Shown here piece by piece: positions 47,936 through 57,899 of a stretch of DNA of 64,000 nt. Made by a program: the position numbers and the translations under genes. The stretch is from NCBI RefSeq assembly GCF_003258835.1, contig NZ_NPEV01000020.1:1-64000 (forward strand), read 5' to 3'. The stretch's first letter is position 1; each line of letters begins with the position of its first letter. The notes under the pieces were generated by a model that was not told the origin of the DNA, made no database searches, and was given only the letters and a program-made list of their open reading frames with translations. Origin of the DNA: Rhodobium orientis. Lineage in GTDB: Bacteria > Pseudomonadota > Alphaproteobacteria > Rhizobiales > Rhodobiaceae.

Positions 47936-49333
47936 ATGTTTGGTTCCGTCGCATCGCCCTCGTCCCAGGGCCCGAGCTTTTCCCACCGCAAGGTGCGCCT
48001 CGACACGCTGGTGCGGCTGCGCTGGCTGGCGGTCGCCGGCCAGAGCGTCGCCGTGCTCGCCGTCGCCGTCTGGCTGAAATTCCCGTTTTCGGTCTGGTGG
48101 TGTTTCGGCCTGATCGGGCTGTCCGCCTGGCTCAATCTTTTCCTGAAGATCCGTCATCCCTCGAGCCGGCGGCTGACCGAGGGCAACGCGACGCTGCTGC
48201 TGTCGTTCGACATCCTGCAGCTTTCCGGCCTGCTGCTGTTGACCGGCGGGCTGACCAACCCCTTTGCGCTCCTGCTGCTTGCCCCGGTGACCGTCTCGGC
48301 GACGGCGCTGCCGCCGAAACGCACGGCACTGCTCGGTGCGCTGGCGGTCGGTGCGAGTTGCGTGCTCGCCGTCTTTCCACAGCCGCTGCCCTGGTTCCCG
48401 GGCGAGCGGCTGGAGTTCCCGCAGCTCTACGTCCTCGGCATCTTCCTGGCGCTGACGTCGAGCCTTGCCTTCATCGCGGTCTATGCGTTCCGGGTGGCGG
48501 AAGAAGGCCGCCAGCTCGCCGATGCGCTCGCCGCCACCGAACTGGTGCTCGCCCGCGAGCAGCATCTTTCCGCGCTCGACGGACTGGCGGCGGCTGCCGC
48601 CCACGAACTCGGCACGCCGCTCGGCACCATCGTCCTGACCGCCAAGGAGCTTGCCGGCGAGTTTTCCGACGACAGCGCGGTCGCCGAGGACATCGCCCTC
48701 ATCCGCTCGCAGGCGGAGCGCTGCCGGGAGATCCTCGCCAAGCTGACCTCCCTGTCGGCGGCGCCGGACACCCATTTCGACCGCATGCCGATCAGCCACA
48801 TCCTGGAAGAGGTGGTGGCGCCGAACCGCGACTTCGGCGTCGACATCGAGGTGATCAAGAACGGCGTCGGCAAGGAGCCGGTCGGCGTGCGCAACCCGGC
48901 GGTCCTTTACGGGCTCGGCAATCTTGTTGAAAACGCTGCCGATTTCGCGAAAGAAAAGGTCGTTCTGACGGCCGAGTGGAACGACCAGACCGTCCGGGTG
49001 ACGATCGCCGACGACGGCCCGGGCTTTGCCGCGAGCGTGCTCGACCGGCTCGGCGAGCCCTATGTCACCACCCGCAAGCACAGCGAGGCCGAAGAGGGCC
49101 ATTCTTCCGGCGGCGGGCTCGGGCTCGGGCTCTTCATCGCCAAGACGCTGCTTGAGCGCACCGGAGCGCAGGTCGACATCAGCAACCGGACCGCACCGGA
49201 AACCGGGGCGGTGGTTGAGATCGCCTGGTCGCGTGCACGCCTTGATTTCGCGAGCGGCGACGATACCAATGCCGACCCCGACGAATTTTCAATCCGACCA
49301 AGCGTCGCAGCGAGCTTGCCCGACGGGCTATAG
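47936..49333 (+). CDS. regB: RegB/ActS redox sensor histidine kinase
   Basis: A 465-residue membrane kinase with about six N-terminal helices (25-190). The quinone-binding motif 'GGLTNPF' is at 104-110, the H-box 'AAHELGTPLG' with His223, the redox cysteine Cys263 in 'ERCREILAKL', and the ATPase N, G boxes ('ENAADFA', 'GGGLGLGLFIAKTL'). These are the known RegB/PrrB/ActS determinants. It phosphorylates RegA in response to the quinone pool and thiol state and controls respiration, photosynthesis, hydrogenase and CO2-fixation genes in relatives. The start is ATG 47936 with GGAAGA upstream; an in-frame ATG at 47883 is possible. Confidence 0.95.
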   Translation: MFGSVASPSSQGPSFSHRKVRLDTLVRLRWLAVAGQSVAVLAVAVWLKFPFSVWWCFGLIGLSAWLNLFLKIRHPSSRRLTEGNATLLLSFDILQLSGLLLLTGGLTNPFALLLLAPVTVSATALPPKRTALLGALAVGASCVLAVFPQPLPWFPGERLEFPQLYVLGIFLALTSSLAFIAVYAFRVAEEGRQLADALAATELVLAREQHLSALDGLAAAAAHELGTPLGTIVLTAKELAGEFSDDSAVAEDIALIRSQAERCREILAKLTSLSAAPDTHFDRMPISHILEEVVAPNRDFGVDIEVIKNGVGKEPVGVRNPAVLYGLGNLVENAADFAKEKVVLTAEWNDQTVRVTIADDGPGFAASVLDRLGEPYVTTRKHSEAEEGHSSGGGLGLGLFIAKTLLERTGAQVDISNRTAPETGAVVEIAWSRARLDFASGDDTNADPDEFSIRPSVAASLPDGL

Positions 49334-49401
49334 TTCGGCTAAACATCAACCGAACATTATGTCCGAAGTTTCCAACAGTAGCGTGTAGCGAAGGCGGTCC
49401 C

Positions 49402-49956
49402 ATGAGCGACGGAACCCAGATGGCCAACACAGGCGACAAACGTTTGCTGATCGTCGATGACGACCGCCCGTTTCTCAGCCGGCTTGCGCGGGCGATGGAA
49501 AAGCGCGGCTTCGAGACCGACACGGCCGAGTCGATCCAGGAGGCGATCGGCAAGGTCGACGCCAACCCGCCGGACTATGCGGTGGTGGACATGCGGCTCG
49601 GCGACGGCAACGGCCTCGACGTCATCTCGACCCTGCGCGAGCGGCGCCCGGATGCGCGCGCCGTCATCCTCACCGGCTACGGCAATATCGCAACGGCCGT
49701 CACGGCCGTGAAAATGGGCGCCATCGACTATCTCTCCAAGCCGGCCGATGCCGACGACGTCTATGCGGCCCTGACCCGCAACCCGGACGACAAGGCGCCG
49801 CCGCCCGAGAACCCGATGTCGGCCGACCGGGTGCGCTGGGAGCACATCCAGCGGGTCTACGAACTCTGCGACCGCAACGTCTCGGAGACCGCCCGCCGGC
49901 TCAACATGCATCGCCGTACGCTGCAGCGAATCCTCGCCAAGCGCGCCCCGCGCTGA
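49402..49956 (+). CDS. regA: RegA/ActR redox response regulator
   Basis: A 184-residue response regulator. The receiver has the acidic pocket Asp19-21 and phosphorylated Asp63 ('VVDMRLGDGNGLDV'). A Pro-rich hinge follows, then a Fis-type helix-turn-helix 'NVSETARRLNMHRRTLQRIL' at the end, nearly invariant across RegA/PrrA/ActR. It lies 68 bp after regB, same strand. Possible targets in this window include the sulfur and haem-sensor genes, but no site was identified. Confidence 0.96.
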   Translation: MSDGTQMANTGDKRLLIVDDDRPFLSRLARAMEKRGFETDTAESIQEAIGKVDANPPDYAVVDMRLGDGNGLDVISTLRERRPDARAVILTGYGNIATAVTAVKMGAIDYLSKPADADDVYAALTRNPDDKAPPPENPMSADRVRWEHIQRVYELCDRNVSETARRLNMHRRTLQRILAKRAPR

Positions 49957-49968
49957 CCCCTCGCGGCC

Positions 49969-50463
49969 TCAGTCGTCCCCGATCTCGGTGACCGTGCCGG
50001 CAAGGCGCGGATCGGCCAGTTCGTGCAGCCGGTTGGCGGCCGCCTGGGCAAAGCGCAGCATCACCGCCTTGCGGGTGGCGCCGGCGAGCCGGTCCTCGCC
50101 GCAGTCGCGGACGATCTCCGCGCCGTAGCCGTCGGAGAGGATGAGGCCCGCTTCCTCGGGAAAAATCCCCGCGTCGACGCCCGGATGGGTGGCGAAAAAC
50201 AGCCGGTCGCAATGGCTGTGGTAGTCGGGCCATTTGGAATCGGCGCGGAAATCCTCCAGCGACGACTTGATTTCCACGATCCAGATATCGCCCTTCAGGC
50301 CCACCGCGACCATGTCGGCGCGGCGCCCGGAGGCGAGCGTCAGCTCCGGCAGATAGGCATAGCCGAGGCCGCGCAACAGCCGGCCGACGCCGCGGCGGAT
50401 CATCAGCGCGGTTTCCGACTGGCGGCCGTCGGGGGCGAGATCGGCGGTGCGGACTAGGGCCAT
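49969..50463 (-). CDS. mmcB: MmcB-family DNA repair protein
   Basis: A 164-residue protein of the MmcB family (PF06319), a nuclease-like fold with 'GRRADMVAVGLKGDIWIVEIKSS' resembling the PD-(D/E)xK core (Asp...Glu-x-Lys). In Caulobacter mmcB is SOS-induced and helps survive mitomycin C. The ATG at 50463 fits the family. It faces regA with only 12 bp between stops. No LexA box (GTTC-N7-GTTC) is apparent just upstream. Confidence 0.88.
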   Translation of the reverse strand: MALVRTADLAPDGRQSETALMIRRGVGRLLRGLGYAYLPELTLASGRRADMVAVGLKGDIWIVEIKSSLEDFRADSKWPDYHSHCDRLFFATHPGVDAGIFPEEAGLILSDGYGAEIVRDCGEDRLAGATRKAVMLRFAQAAANRLHELADPRLAGTVTEIGDD

Positions 50464-50553
50464 GGGGCTTCGGGCATTGGTCGAAACGGACGGTCAATTG
50501 TTCCCCATCTGTTCGGACCGATCAAGCCCCTCCGCGTTTTGCCCTCGGGTCTG

Positions 50554-52104
50554 TCACCACGACAGCGCGCCCATGAGGCGGTCGATGGGGGCATAGTCGT
50601 CGGTGAGGACCGGGGGGTCGTGTTCCGCGACGAGGCGGGCAACGCGGTCCGGCGGGATACGGGCGAAGATGCGGCCGGTGGACGGCTCGACGACGCGGGC
50701 CTCGTCCGTCGGCGTCCTGGCGGCCAGGAGCACGAAGGTGGTGCGGCCCCCGGCCGAAAAATCCTCCGCCTCGACCCAGACTTCCACGACCGGAAAAATC
50801 TCTTTCAGCGTCCGGTGGACGGCAGCGAGCGCATGCAGCCGCTCCATGCGGTCGACGAGGTTCATCATGTAGACGCCCCCATCGTTCAGTCTTTCCGCGA
50901 CCAGCGCAAAAAACTCCTTCGTCACCAGATGGGGCGGCACGGCGATGTCGGTGAAGGCATCGCCGACGACGATGTCGAAGTCGCCGCCGCTGTTGCTCAG
51001 AACCCGGCGGGCGTCGTGGTGGTGGATCGCCATCTTTTCCGGATCGAGCCAGAAATCGCTGACGGCAATTTCTGTCACCGCCGGATCGATCTCCGCGACG
51101 GTGACGAGATCGGGGCTTGGCCCTTCCGTCCACGCGCGGGGCAAGGTATAGGCGCCGCCGCCGATGAAGAAGGCCGAGACGGGATGCGCCCCGAAGCGCA
51201 AACGCCGCAAATGGTCGATGGTGGCCACATAGGGCGTGACGAGGCGCCGGGGATCGTCCCGAACGTTGATGCCGTGACCCAGATGGTCGAGCACCATCAG
51301 CCGCGCTTCGGTGCCGACGTCGCCCGTGATGTCGATGCTGCGGATGCAGTAGTAATCGCTCTCCACCGTGCAGGGGGATTTCGCGCTTGCCAATCCGGCG
51401 GCGGCGGCCGAGAGCGCCATTGCGACGAGGATGGCGACCGCGGTGCGGCCCCGGCGCCGGCCGGCATAGCCGAGGAAGACCAGGGCAAGCCCGGCATCGA
51501 CGGCGGCGACGACAGCAAGGGTTCGCGCCGTCCCGAGCCAGGAAATGAACAGGTAGCCGGCGAGCAGCGTGCCGGCGATGGCCCCGAGCGCCCCGGCGGC
51601 GTACATGCGCCCGAGCGCCCGTCCCGCGGCGTGGGGCGCGCGGTCGATGGCAATCTTGGTCAGCGCCGGGGCCGGCACGCCGACCATGAAGGACGGCACC
51701 AGGAAGAGCACGGCGGCGAGAACGACGAGGCCGAGGACCGAGGTGCCCGCGCTGCCGAGGATCGGGCCGGAGAGCGCCTGGAGCAGCGGCAGGGCGAGCG
51801 CGGTGGCAACGGCGGCGAGCGCCAGGGCGGCGGCGATGCCGAGCGCGATCGCCCTTTCCTCCCGCTCCGCAAGACGACCGCCGACCCAATGGCCGATGGT
51901 GAGGCCGGCAAGCACCACGGCAATGACCGCGGTCCAGGAATAGAGCGACATGCCGACATAGGGCGCGAGCATGCGCCCGGCGACGATCTCCACCACCAGC
52001 CCGGCGGCGGAGACGAGGAATTCGGCGGCGACCAGAAGGACCATCAAACCCGCGCCGGACGGCCCGTTCTCGTCGCGCACCTCCGGCGCGTCGTGTTCTT
52101 CCAT
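50554..52104 (-). CDS. Membrane-embedded spermidine-synthase-like protein (fused MFS/SpeE type)
   Basis: A 516-residue protein. Residues about 20-245 are seven or eight hydrophobic helices of the 'fused MFS/spermidine synthase' family. A spermidine-synthase-like Rossmann domain follows ('SAFFIGGGAYTLPRAW', 'VAEIDPAVTEIA', 'DFDIVVGDAFTD'). In this family the aminopropyl-transfer activity is usually unproven. It is 82 bp upstream of nothing in the same unit except betA, whose gene precedes it; it may be co-transcribed with betA. Confidence 0.85.
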   Translation of the reverse strand: MEEHDAPEVRDENGPSGAGLMVLLVAAEFLVSAAGLVVEIVAGRMLAPYVGMSLYSWTAVIAVVLAGLTIGHWVGGRLAEREERAIALGIAAALALAAVATALALPLLQALSGPILGSAGTSVLGLVVLAAVLFLVPSFMVGVPAPALTKIAIDRAPHAAGRALGRMYAAGALGAIAGTLLAGYLFISWLGTARTLAVVAAVDAGLALVFLGYAGRRRGRTAVAILVAMALSAAAAGLASAKSPCTVESDYYCIRSIDITGDVGTEARLMVLDHLGHGINVRDDPRRLVTPYVATIDHLRRLRFGAHPVSAFFIGGGAYTLPRAWTEGPSPDLVTVAEIDPAVTEIAVSDFWLDPEKMAIHHHDARRVLSNSGGDFDIVVGDAFTDIAVPPHLVTKEFFALVAERLNDGGVYMMNLVDRMERLHALAAVHRTLKEIFPVVEVWVEAEDFSAGGRTTFVLLAARTPTDEARVVEPSTGRIFARIPPDRVARLVAEHDPPVLTDDYAPIDRLMGALSW

Positions 52105-52186
52105 TTGCGGACGTCTCCCCGTTCGTCGCTGTCTTCACGGCAGCGTTGCCGGAGAGAGTGCCCGCACGCGGCGGCAAAGGAAAGGT

Positions 52187-53851
52187 CTACCGCTGGGCCA
52201 TGGCCCAGTCGGGGTTGATCCAGGGCTCCGCATTGGCGGCGGCAAGCGGGGTTCGGCCGAGCACCAGGTCGGCGCCCTTCTCGCCGACCATGATGGTCGG
52301 GCCGTTCAGGTTGCCGTTGGTGATCTGCGGGAAGATCGAGGAATCGATGACCCGGAGCCCGTCGACGCCGACAACCCGGCACTCGGGATCAACGACGGTC
52401 CACTTGTCGTCAGCATCGCCGATGCGGCAGGTGCCGCAGGGGTGGTAGGCGCTTTCCACCGCCTCGGAGATGTAGGCGTCGAGCTCCTCGTTCGAGGTCT
52501 TGTCGGCGCCCGGCGTCAGTTCCTCGCCGCGATAGGGCGCAAAGGCCGGCTGGTCGAAGATCTCGCGGGTCAACCGGATGCAGGTGCGGAAGTCGGACCA
52601 GTCGTCGTCGTGGGACATGTAGTTGAAAAGGATCGACGGCGGGTCCTTCAGCGTCGGGCCGGTCAGCGCGACGCGGCCTCGGCTCTTGGAGCGCATCGGG
52701 CCGACATGGGCCTGGAAGCCGTGCGCCTTGACCGGCAGTTTGCCGTCATAGCGGATCGCCACCGGCAGGAAGTGGTACTGGATGTCGGGATAGTCGACGC
52801 CGGCCGCGGAGCGCACGAAGGCACAGGATTCGAACTGGTTGCTGGCGCCGATGCCGTCGCCGGAGAACATCCAGCGCGCGCCGATCAGCGCCTTGGAGAC
52901 CCAGTTGAGCTTGGAATAGAGCGAGACCGGCTTCAGGCAGGTCATCTGCAGGTAGAGCTCCAGGTGATCCTGCAGGTTCTGGCCGACGCCGGGCCGGTGC
53001 GCGCGGGTCGAAATACCGTGTGCCTGCAGGTGCTCGCCGTCGCCGATGCCGGAGAGCATCAGGAGGCGCGGCGAGTTGATGGCGCTGGCGGCGAGGATCA
53101 CCTCGCGCCTTGCACGGATGATGCGCCGGCCGCCGCCGTTCTCCACTTCGACGCCGACCGCGCGGCCGTCCTCAAAGACGATGCGGTGCGCGAAGGTGCG
53201 CGTCATCAGTTCGAGGTTCTTGCGGCCGAGCGCCGGCTTCAGATAGGCGTTCGCCGCCGACCAGCGCCGTCCCTTCCAGATGGTCATCTCCATCCGGCCG
53301 AAGCCTTCCTGGCGGCTGCCGTTGTAGTCCTCGGTCAGTCCGTAACCGGCCTCCGCGCCGGCCTCCATGAAGGCGTGGTGGAGCGGGTTGTCGAGCGGGC
53401 CTCTGGTGACGTGCAGCGGCCCGTCCGTGCCGCGCCAGCCATCCTCGCCGCCATGGCTGGTCTCGGCGCGCTTGAAATAGGGCAGCACATTGCGAAAGCC
53501 CCAGCCGCGCGCGCCCATTTCCTCCCAGGTGTCGAAGTCACGGGCGTGGCCGCGGACGTAGACCATGCCGTTGATGGAGGACGAGCCGCCGATCACCTTG
53601 CCGCGCGGGCAGACCAGCCTGCGGCCGCCGAGATGGGGCTCCGGCTCGGTCTGGAAGCCCCAGTCGTAGAAGGGCAGGTTCATGGGATAGGAGAGCGCTG
53701 CCGGCATCTGGATCAACGGCCCGGCGTCGGTGCCGCCGAATTCGATGACGCCGACGGTCGTCGTGCCGTCCTCTGTCAGGCGACTTGCCAGGACGGAGCC
53801 GGCGCTGCCGGCGCCGACGACGAGGAAGTCAAAGGTCTCGCCTTCCCGCAT
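52187..53851 (-). CDS. betA: Choline dehydrogenase (GMC oxidoreductase)
   Basis: A 554-residue GMC flavoprotein. The N-terminal FAD motif is '[17 protein letters not shown]', then '[21 protein letters not shown]' and '[10 protein letters not shown]'. The C-terminal active-site region is '[14 protein letters not shown]' with its His. It oxidises choline to betaine aldehyde at the membrane. It is downstream of betB on the same strand with an 85-bp gap. Related alcohol or sugar GMC enzymes look alike, but the bet context settles the call. Confidence 0.93.
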   Translation of the reverse strand: MREGETFDFLVVGAGSAGSVLASRLTEDGTTTVGVIEFGGTDAGPLIQMPAALSYPMNLPFYDWGFQTEPEPHLGGRRLVCPRGKVIGGSSSINGMVYVRGHARDFDTWEEMGARGWGFRNVLPYFKRAETSHGGEDGWRGTDGPLHVTRGPLDNPLHHAFMEAGAEAGYGLTEDYNGSRQEGFGRMEMTIWKGRRWSAANAYLKPALGRKNLELMTRTFAHRIVFEDGRAVGVEVENGGGRRIIRARREVILAASAINSPRLLMLSGIGDGEHLQAHGISTRAHRPGVGQNLQDHLELYLQMTCLKPVSLYSKLNWVSKALIGARWMFSGDGIGASNQFESCAFVRSAAGVDYPDIQYHFLPVAIRYDGKLPVKAHGFQAHVGPMRSKSRGRVALTGPTLKDPPSILFNYMSHDDDWSDFRTCIRLTREIFDQPAFAPYRGEELTPGADKTSNEELDAYISEAVESAYHPCGTCRIGDADDKWTVVDPECRVVGVDGLRVIDSSIFPQITNGNLNGPTIMVGEKGADLVLGRTPLAAANAEPWINPDWAMAQR

Positions 53852-53936
53852 AGCTTAAACTCCTGCGCACCCTCACTTGCATGTCGGGGAGGACCGGGTG
53901 CGTTCTCTTGTGGCGACGTCCGCGTGTCGGCAGACG

Positions 53937-55397
53937 TCAAAACGGGGTTTCGGTCGGCGTCATGGCCACGTAGACGCTCTTGACCTGGGAATAGTGCTCG
54001 AGCGCGGCCTTGCCGTTTTCGCGGCCGATGCCGGACTGCTTGACGCCGCCGAAGGGCATCTCGACGGGCGTCAGATTGTAGGTGTTGATCCAGCAGGTGC
54101 CGGCCTGAAGCTCGGCGACGACCCGGTGGGCGCGGGCGAGATCGCGGGTGAAGACACCAGCCGCCAAGCCGAAGGGTGTGGCATTGGCGCGCGCGATCGC
54201 ATCGGCCTCGTCGTCGAAGGTGAGGATGGTCAGGACCGGCCCGAAGATCTCCTCGCTGGCGATGCGCGCCTCATCGGAGCTGGCATCGAACACCGTCGGC
54301 TCGACGTAAAAGCCGCTGTCGAGGCCGGGCCCGGTGGCGCGGCCGCCGCCGATGAGGCACGTCGCCTCGGCTTTGCCGATCTCCATGTAGGAGAGCACCT
54401 TTTCCATGTGGCGCTCGGAGACGAGCGGGCCGATCTGGGTTTCCGGATCGAGCGGATCGCCGAGCTTCAAGGCTTTGGTGCGGGCGATGAGGCGCTCGAT
54501 GAAGGCGTCCTTGACGCTGGAATGGACGTAGACGCGCGTGCCGTTGGAGCAGATCTGGCCGGAGGAATAGAAATTGCCGAGCATCGCCCCGCCGACGGCG
54601 GCATCGAGGTCGGCGTCTTCAAAGACGAGGATCGGCGACTTGCCGCCGAGCTCGAAGGTGACGTGCTTCAGGGTCTTTGCCGCATCGCCCATGATGCGCT
54701 TGCCGGTGCCGACCTCGCCGGTCAGCGAGACCTTGGCGATCTCGGGGTGGGCGACCAGCGCCGCGCCGACCTCGGCCGCGCCCTGTACGACGTTGAAGAC
54801 GCCGGCGGGCAGCCCTGCCTCGGTGAGGATTTCGGCAAGGATCAGCGCCGACAGCGGCGTTTCCTCCGACGGCTTGAAGATCATGGCGTTGCCGCAGGCA
54901 AGCGCCGGGGCCGCCTTCCAGGAGGCGATCTGGACCGGATAGTTCCAGGCGCCGATGCCGGCGACGATGCCGAGCGGTTCGCGGCGCGTGTAGATCCAGT
55001 CGCCGCCGAGGTCGACATAGTCGCCGGACAGGCTGGATGCGATGCCGGCGAAATATTCCAGGCACTCCACGCCGGAGAGCGCATCGGCAACGAGCGTTTC
55101 CTGGATCGGCTTGCCGGTGTCCAGCGTCTCGATGCGGGCGATCTCCTCGTTGCGGGCGCGAAGGAGATCGGCGGCGCGGCGCAGCACCCGCGCGCGCTCC
55201 GCACCCGGCGTCTTCGACCAGACCGCGAAACCGCGCTTCGCCGCCGCGATCGCCGCCTCGATCTCGTCCGGCTGGGCGTGGCGGATCTCAGCGATGACCT
55301 CGCCGGTCGCCGGATAAATGTCCGGCACGGCCAGGCCGGCACCCGGCACATACTCGCCGGCGATGAAGTGGGAGCCTTTGGGTTGGGCGTTCGGCAT
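53937..55397 (-). CDS. betB: Betaine-aldehyde dehydrogenase
   Basis: A 486-residue aldehyde dehydrogenase that makes glycine betaine with NAD(P)+. The catalytic Glu is in '[11 protein letters not shown]' and the catalytic Cys in '[14 protein letters not shown]'. ATG 55397 starts '[17 protein letters not shown]', the normal family start; the longer frame overlaps betI's end. It follows betI by 100 bp and precedes betA, the usual betI-betB-betA order. Confidence 0.95.
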   Translation of the reverse strand: MPNAQPKGSHFIAGEYVPGAGLAVPDIYPATGEVIAEIRHAQPDEIEAAIAAAKRGFAVWSKTPGAERARVLRRAADLLRARNEEIARIETLDTGKPIQETLVADALSGVECLEYFAGIASSLSGDYVDLGGDWIYTRREPLGIVAGIGAWNYPVQIASWKAAPALACGNAMIFKPSEETPLSALILAEILTEAGLPAGVFNVVQGAAEVGAALVAHPEIAKVSLTGEVGTGKRIMGDAAKTLKHVTFELGGKSPILVFEDADLDAAVGGAMLGNFYSSGQICSNGTRVYVHSSVKDAFIERLIARTKALKLGDPLDPETQIGPLVSERHMEKVLSYMEIGKAEATCLIGGGRATGPGLDSGFYVEPTVFDASSDEARIASEEIFGPVLTILTFDDEADAIARANATPFGLAAGVFTRDLARAHRVVAELQAGTCWINTYNLTPVEMPFGGVKQSGIGRENGKAALEHYSQVKSVYVAMTPTETPF

Positions 55398-55497
55398 CGG
55401 GTGGTCTTTCTTGTCTGTGCGGGCGTTGACCGGAGCGTTCAGGCAGCCGGACAAGCCCCGTGTTCCAATTCCTCCGCGCGCATCGCAACGAAGGTCG

Positions 55498-56100
55498 TCA
55501 ATGCCCTTTGGGTGGCGCTCCGGCGGCGCCGAGCCGGGTTTCGACATAGTCCTCGACGAGGGCGGCGGCGCTTGCCGCGTCGGCGGCGCCTTCGCGCAAC
55601 GCCCGGCGCAGCCAGACGCCGTCGATCATCGCCGCCGTGCCCTCGGCCGCCAGCGCCGCATCGGCGCGCGGCAGCAGCCGGGCATAGGCGTCGACAAGGT
55701 TCGAATTCAGCCGGTGGGCGTAGATCCGCAAAAGCTGGCGCGCCTCGGCGGAGGCCTGGGCATGCACATAAAAGGCGAGCCAGGCGGAGATCACCTCCGG
55801 GCGGAACTGCTCGGGCGTGAAATTGCCGGCGATGATCGCGGTGAGGCGGTCGCGCGGATCGCGCGCCTCGCGCAGGCGTTCGGCGACCCGGCGCGACAGG
55901 CCCTTCAACAGGTAGCGCATGGTGGCAACCAGGAGGCCGTCCTTGTTGCCGAAATAGTGGTGCGCGAGGCCCGACGAGACGCCGGCCCGGCGCGCGATCT
56001 GGCCGACCGTGACGTCGAGCGAGCCATGGGCGTGGATCTCGTCGATGGCGGCCGCGATCAGTTCCTTGCGGCGGATCGGCTCCATTCCGACCTTGGGCAT
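55498..56100 (-). CDS. betI: BetI, choline-responsive TetR-family repressor
   Basis: A 200-residue TetR protein with the HTH at about 25-48 ('[24 protein letters not shown]'), strongly BetI-like, and a helical ligand domain. It represses bet genes until choline is present. Divergent from betC; a perfect palindrome lies between them. It ends in a Pro/Gly-rich '[10 protein letters not shown]' tail. Confidence 0.94.
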   Translation of the reverse strand: MPKVGMEPIRRKELIAAAIDEIHAHGSLDVTVGQIARRAGVSSGLAHHYFGNKDGLLVATMRYLLKGLSRRVAERLREARDPRDRLTAIIAGNFTPEQFRPEVISAWLAFYVHAQASAEARQLLRIYAHRLNSNLVDAYARLLPRADAALAAEGTAAMIDGVWLRRALREGAADAASAAALVEDYVETRLGAAGAPPKGH

Positions 56101-56142
56101 CTTTTGTCTCCGCTCTCGGGTCTCCTCCCGGCCATCTTATTT

Positions 56143-56162
56143 TTGATTGACGCGTCAATCAA
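56143..56162. promoter_or_regulatory. BetI operator
   Basis: Perfect 20-bp palindrome with half-site TTGATTGACG, 43 bp from betI and 103 bp from betC. It has the TTGA...TCAA character of known BetI sites and is placed to control both directions. Confidence 0.75.
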
Positions 56163-56264
56163 TAAAAACCTACGGTGATTTCGGAGCCCGCCCGTGCGAC
56201 ATTTCCGGCTCGAGAATCTCACCCGAACCGCGACGCCGCATCGGCGTCGGGAAGGAACAGTCAA

Positions 56265-57800
56265 ATGGCCCACGGCCGCCGTCCCAATATCCTGATGATC
56301 ATGGCCGACCAGCTCACCCCGTCGGCGCTCGGGGCCTATGGGCACCCCATCGTCCGAAGCCCGAACATCGACCGGCTGGCAGCCGAGGGCGTCACCTTCG
56401 AGTCGGCCTATTGCAACAATCCGCTCTGCGCGCCGTCGCGTTTCACCATGCTCGCCGGACTGCATTCCTCAAGGATCGGCGCCTACGACAACGCCTCCTA
56501 CTTCCCGTCGAACCAGCTCACCTTCGTGCATGTGCTGCGTGCCGCCGGCTACCGCACGGCGCTGGCGGGCAAGATGCATTTCATCGGCGCCGACCAGACG
56601 CACGGCTTCGAGGAGCGGCTGACGACGGACATCTATCCCGGCGATTTCGGCTGGGTGGCCAATTGGGACCAGGCCGAGGAGCGCATCGACTGGTGGTACC
56701 ACAACATGTCGAGCGTGACGGAAGCGGGGGTTGCCGAAGTCACCAACCAGCTCGATTTCGACGACGAGACCGGCTTCCACGCCGTGCGGGAGATCCGCGA
56801 CCTCGCCCGGGCCGAGGACGGACGGCCGTTCTTCCTGTGCGTCTCGTTCACCCATCCGCACGATCCCTACACGACGCGGCAGGAGTTCTGGGACCTCTAT
56901 GAGGGCGTCGACATCGACCTGCCGCGGGTGCCGGAGCCGGAGCGGACGTTGCTCGACCCGCACAGCCGGCGGCTGATGGAAGCCCTCGACCGGGACGCGG
57001 CAACGATCACCGAAGCGGAGATCAAGCGGGCACGGCGCGCCTATTACGGCAACATCTCCTATGTCGACCAGTGGGTCGGCCGCATCCGCCAGACCCTGCA
57101 GGCCTGCGGCCTTGCCGACGACACCATCATCCTTTTTACCGGCGACCACGGCGACATGCTCGGCGAGCGCGGGCTCTGGTACAAGATGAGCTTCTTCGAG
57201 AACGCCGCGCGGGTGCCGATGATCGTCCACGCGCCGCAGCATTTCGGCCCGAGGCGGGTGTCGCAGAACGTCTCCCTCGTCGACCTGGCGCCGACGCTGA
57301 TGACGCTCACCGACAGCGCGCCGGAGGATTTCGAGCCGGGCTTCGACGGCCGCGACCTCACCCCGCTGATCGCCGGCGATGCGGACGAAGACGAGGACAC
57401 CGTCTTCGGCGAGTTCTTCGGCGAGGGCGCTGTCGCCCCGCTCGTCATGATCCGGCGCGGCAATTACAAATACATCGCCTGCCCGGCCGACCCGCCGCAG
57501 CTCTTTGATCTGTCCGTTGACCCGGACGAGCTCACCAATCTGTGCGGCAATCCGGAGGTGGCGGAGACGGAAGCGGCGTTTGCGGCCGAGGTCTCGGAAC
57601 GCTGGGATTTCGAGGCCCTGCAACAGGCCGTTCTTGCCGACCAGCGCAACCGGCGCTTCATCGACAAGGCGCTTCGGACCGGCAAGTTCCAGCCCTGGGA
57701 CTACCAGCCGAAAACGGAGGCCCACGAGCAGTACATGCGCAACCATCTCGACCTCAACGAGGTCGAATGGCACAGCCGTTTTCCGCGCCCGGCAAAATAA
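56265..57800 (+). CDS. betC: Choline sulfatase
   Basis: A 511-residue type I sulfatase that hydrolyses choline-O-sulfate to choline and sulfate. The formylglycine cysteine is Cys55 in the signature 'CAPSR' ('NNPLCAPSRFTML'). Metal ligands include 'MADQ' near the start and 'FTGDHGDMLGERGLW'. The typical choline-sulfatase C-terminus ('PWDYQP', 'YMRNHLDLNEVE') is present. ATG 56265 follows GGGAAGGAAC. First of betC-choX-choW-choV on plus, divergent from betI. Confidence 0.95.
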   Translation: MAHGRRPNILMIMADQLTPSALGAYGHPIVRSPNIDRLAAEGVTFESAYCNNPLCAPSRFTMLAGLHSSRIGAYDNASYFPSNQLTFVHVLRAAGYRTALAGKMHFIGADQTHGFEERLTTDIYPGDFGWVANWDQAEERIDWWYHNMSSVTEAGVAEVTNQLDFDDETGFHAVREIRDLARAEDGRPFFLCVSFTHPHDPYTTRQEFWDLYEGVDIDLPRVPEPERTLLDPHSRRLMEALDRDAATITEAEIKRARRAYYGNISYVDQWVGRIRQTLQACGLADDTIILFTGDHGDMLGERGLWYKMSFFENAARVPMIVHAPQHFGPRRVSQNVSLVDLAPTLMTLTDSAPEDFEPGFDGRDLTPLIAGDADEDEDTVFGEFFGEGAVAPLVMIRRGNYKYIACPADPPQLFDLSVDPDELTNLCGNPEVAETEAAFAAEVSERWDFEALQQAVLADQRNRRFIDKALRTGKFQPWDYQPKTEAHEQYMRNHLDLNEVEWHSRFPRPAK

Positions 57801-57899
57801 GCCCCGCGCGCCCGCTTGATCCCTGCCGGCTTGGGTGCTTCCATGTGGCCAACCAAACGGCCGCACGGCCCATTCACCCAGAAAGAGCAGGGAAACGTC

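Noticed and set aside
49969-50463. An SOS (LexA) box upstream of mmcB
   Set aside because: I looked for the alphaproteobacterial GTTC-N7-GTTC pattern just upstream of the start and did not find it.
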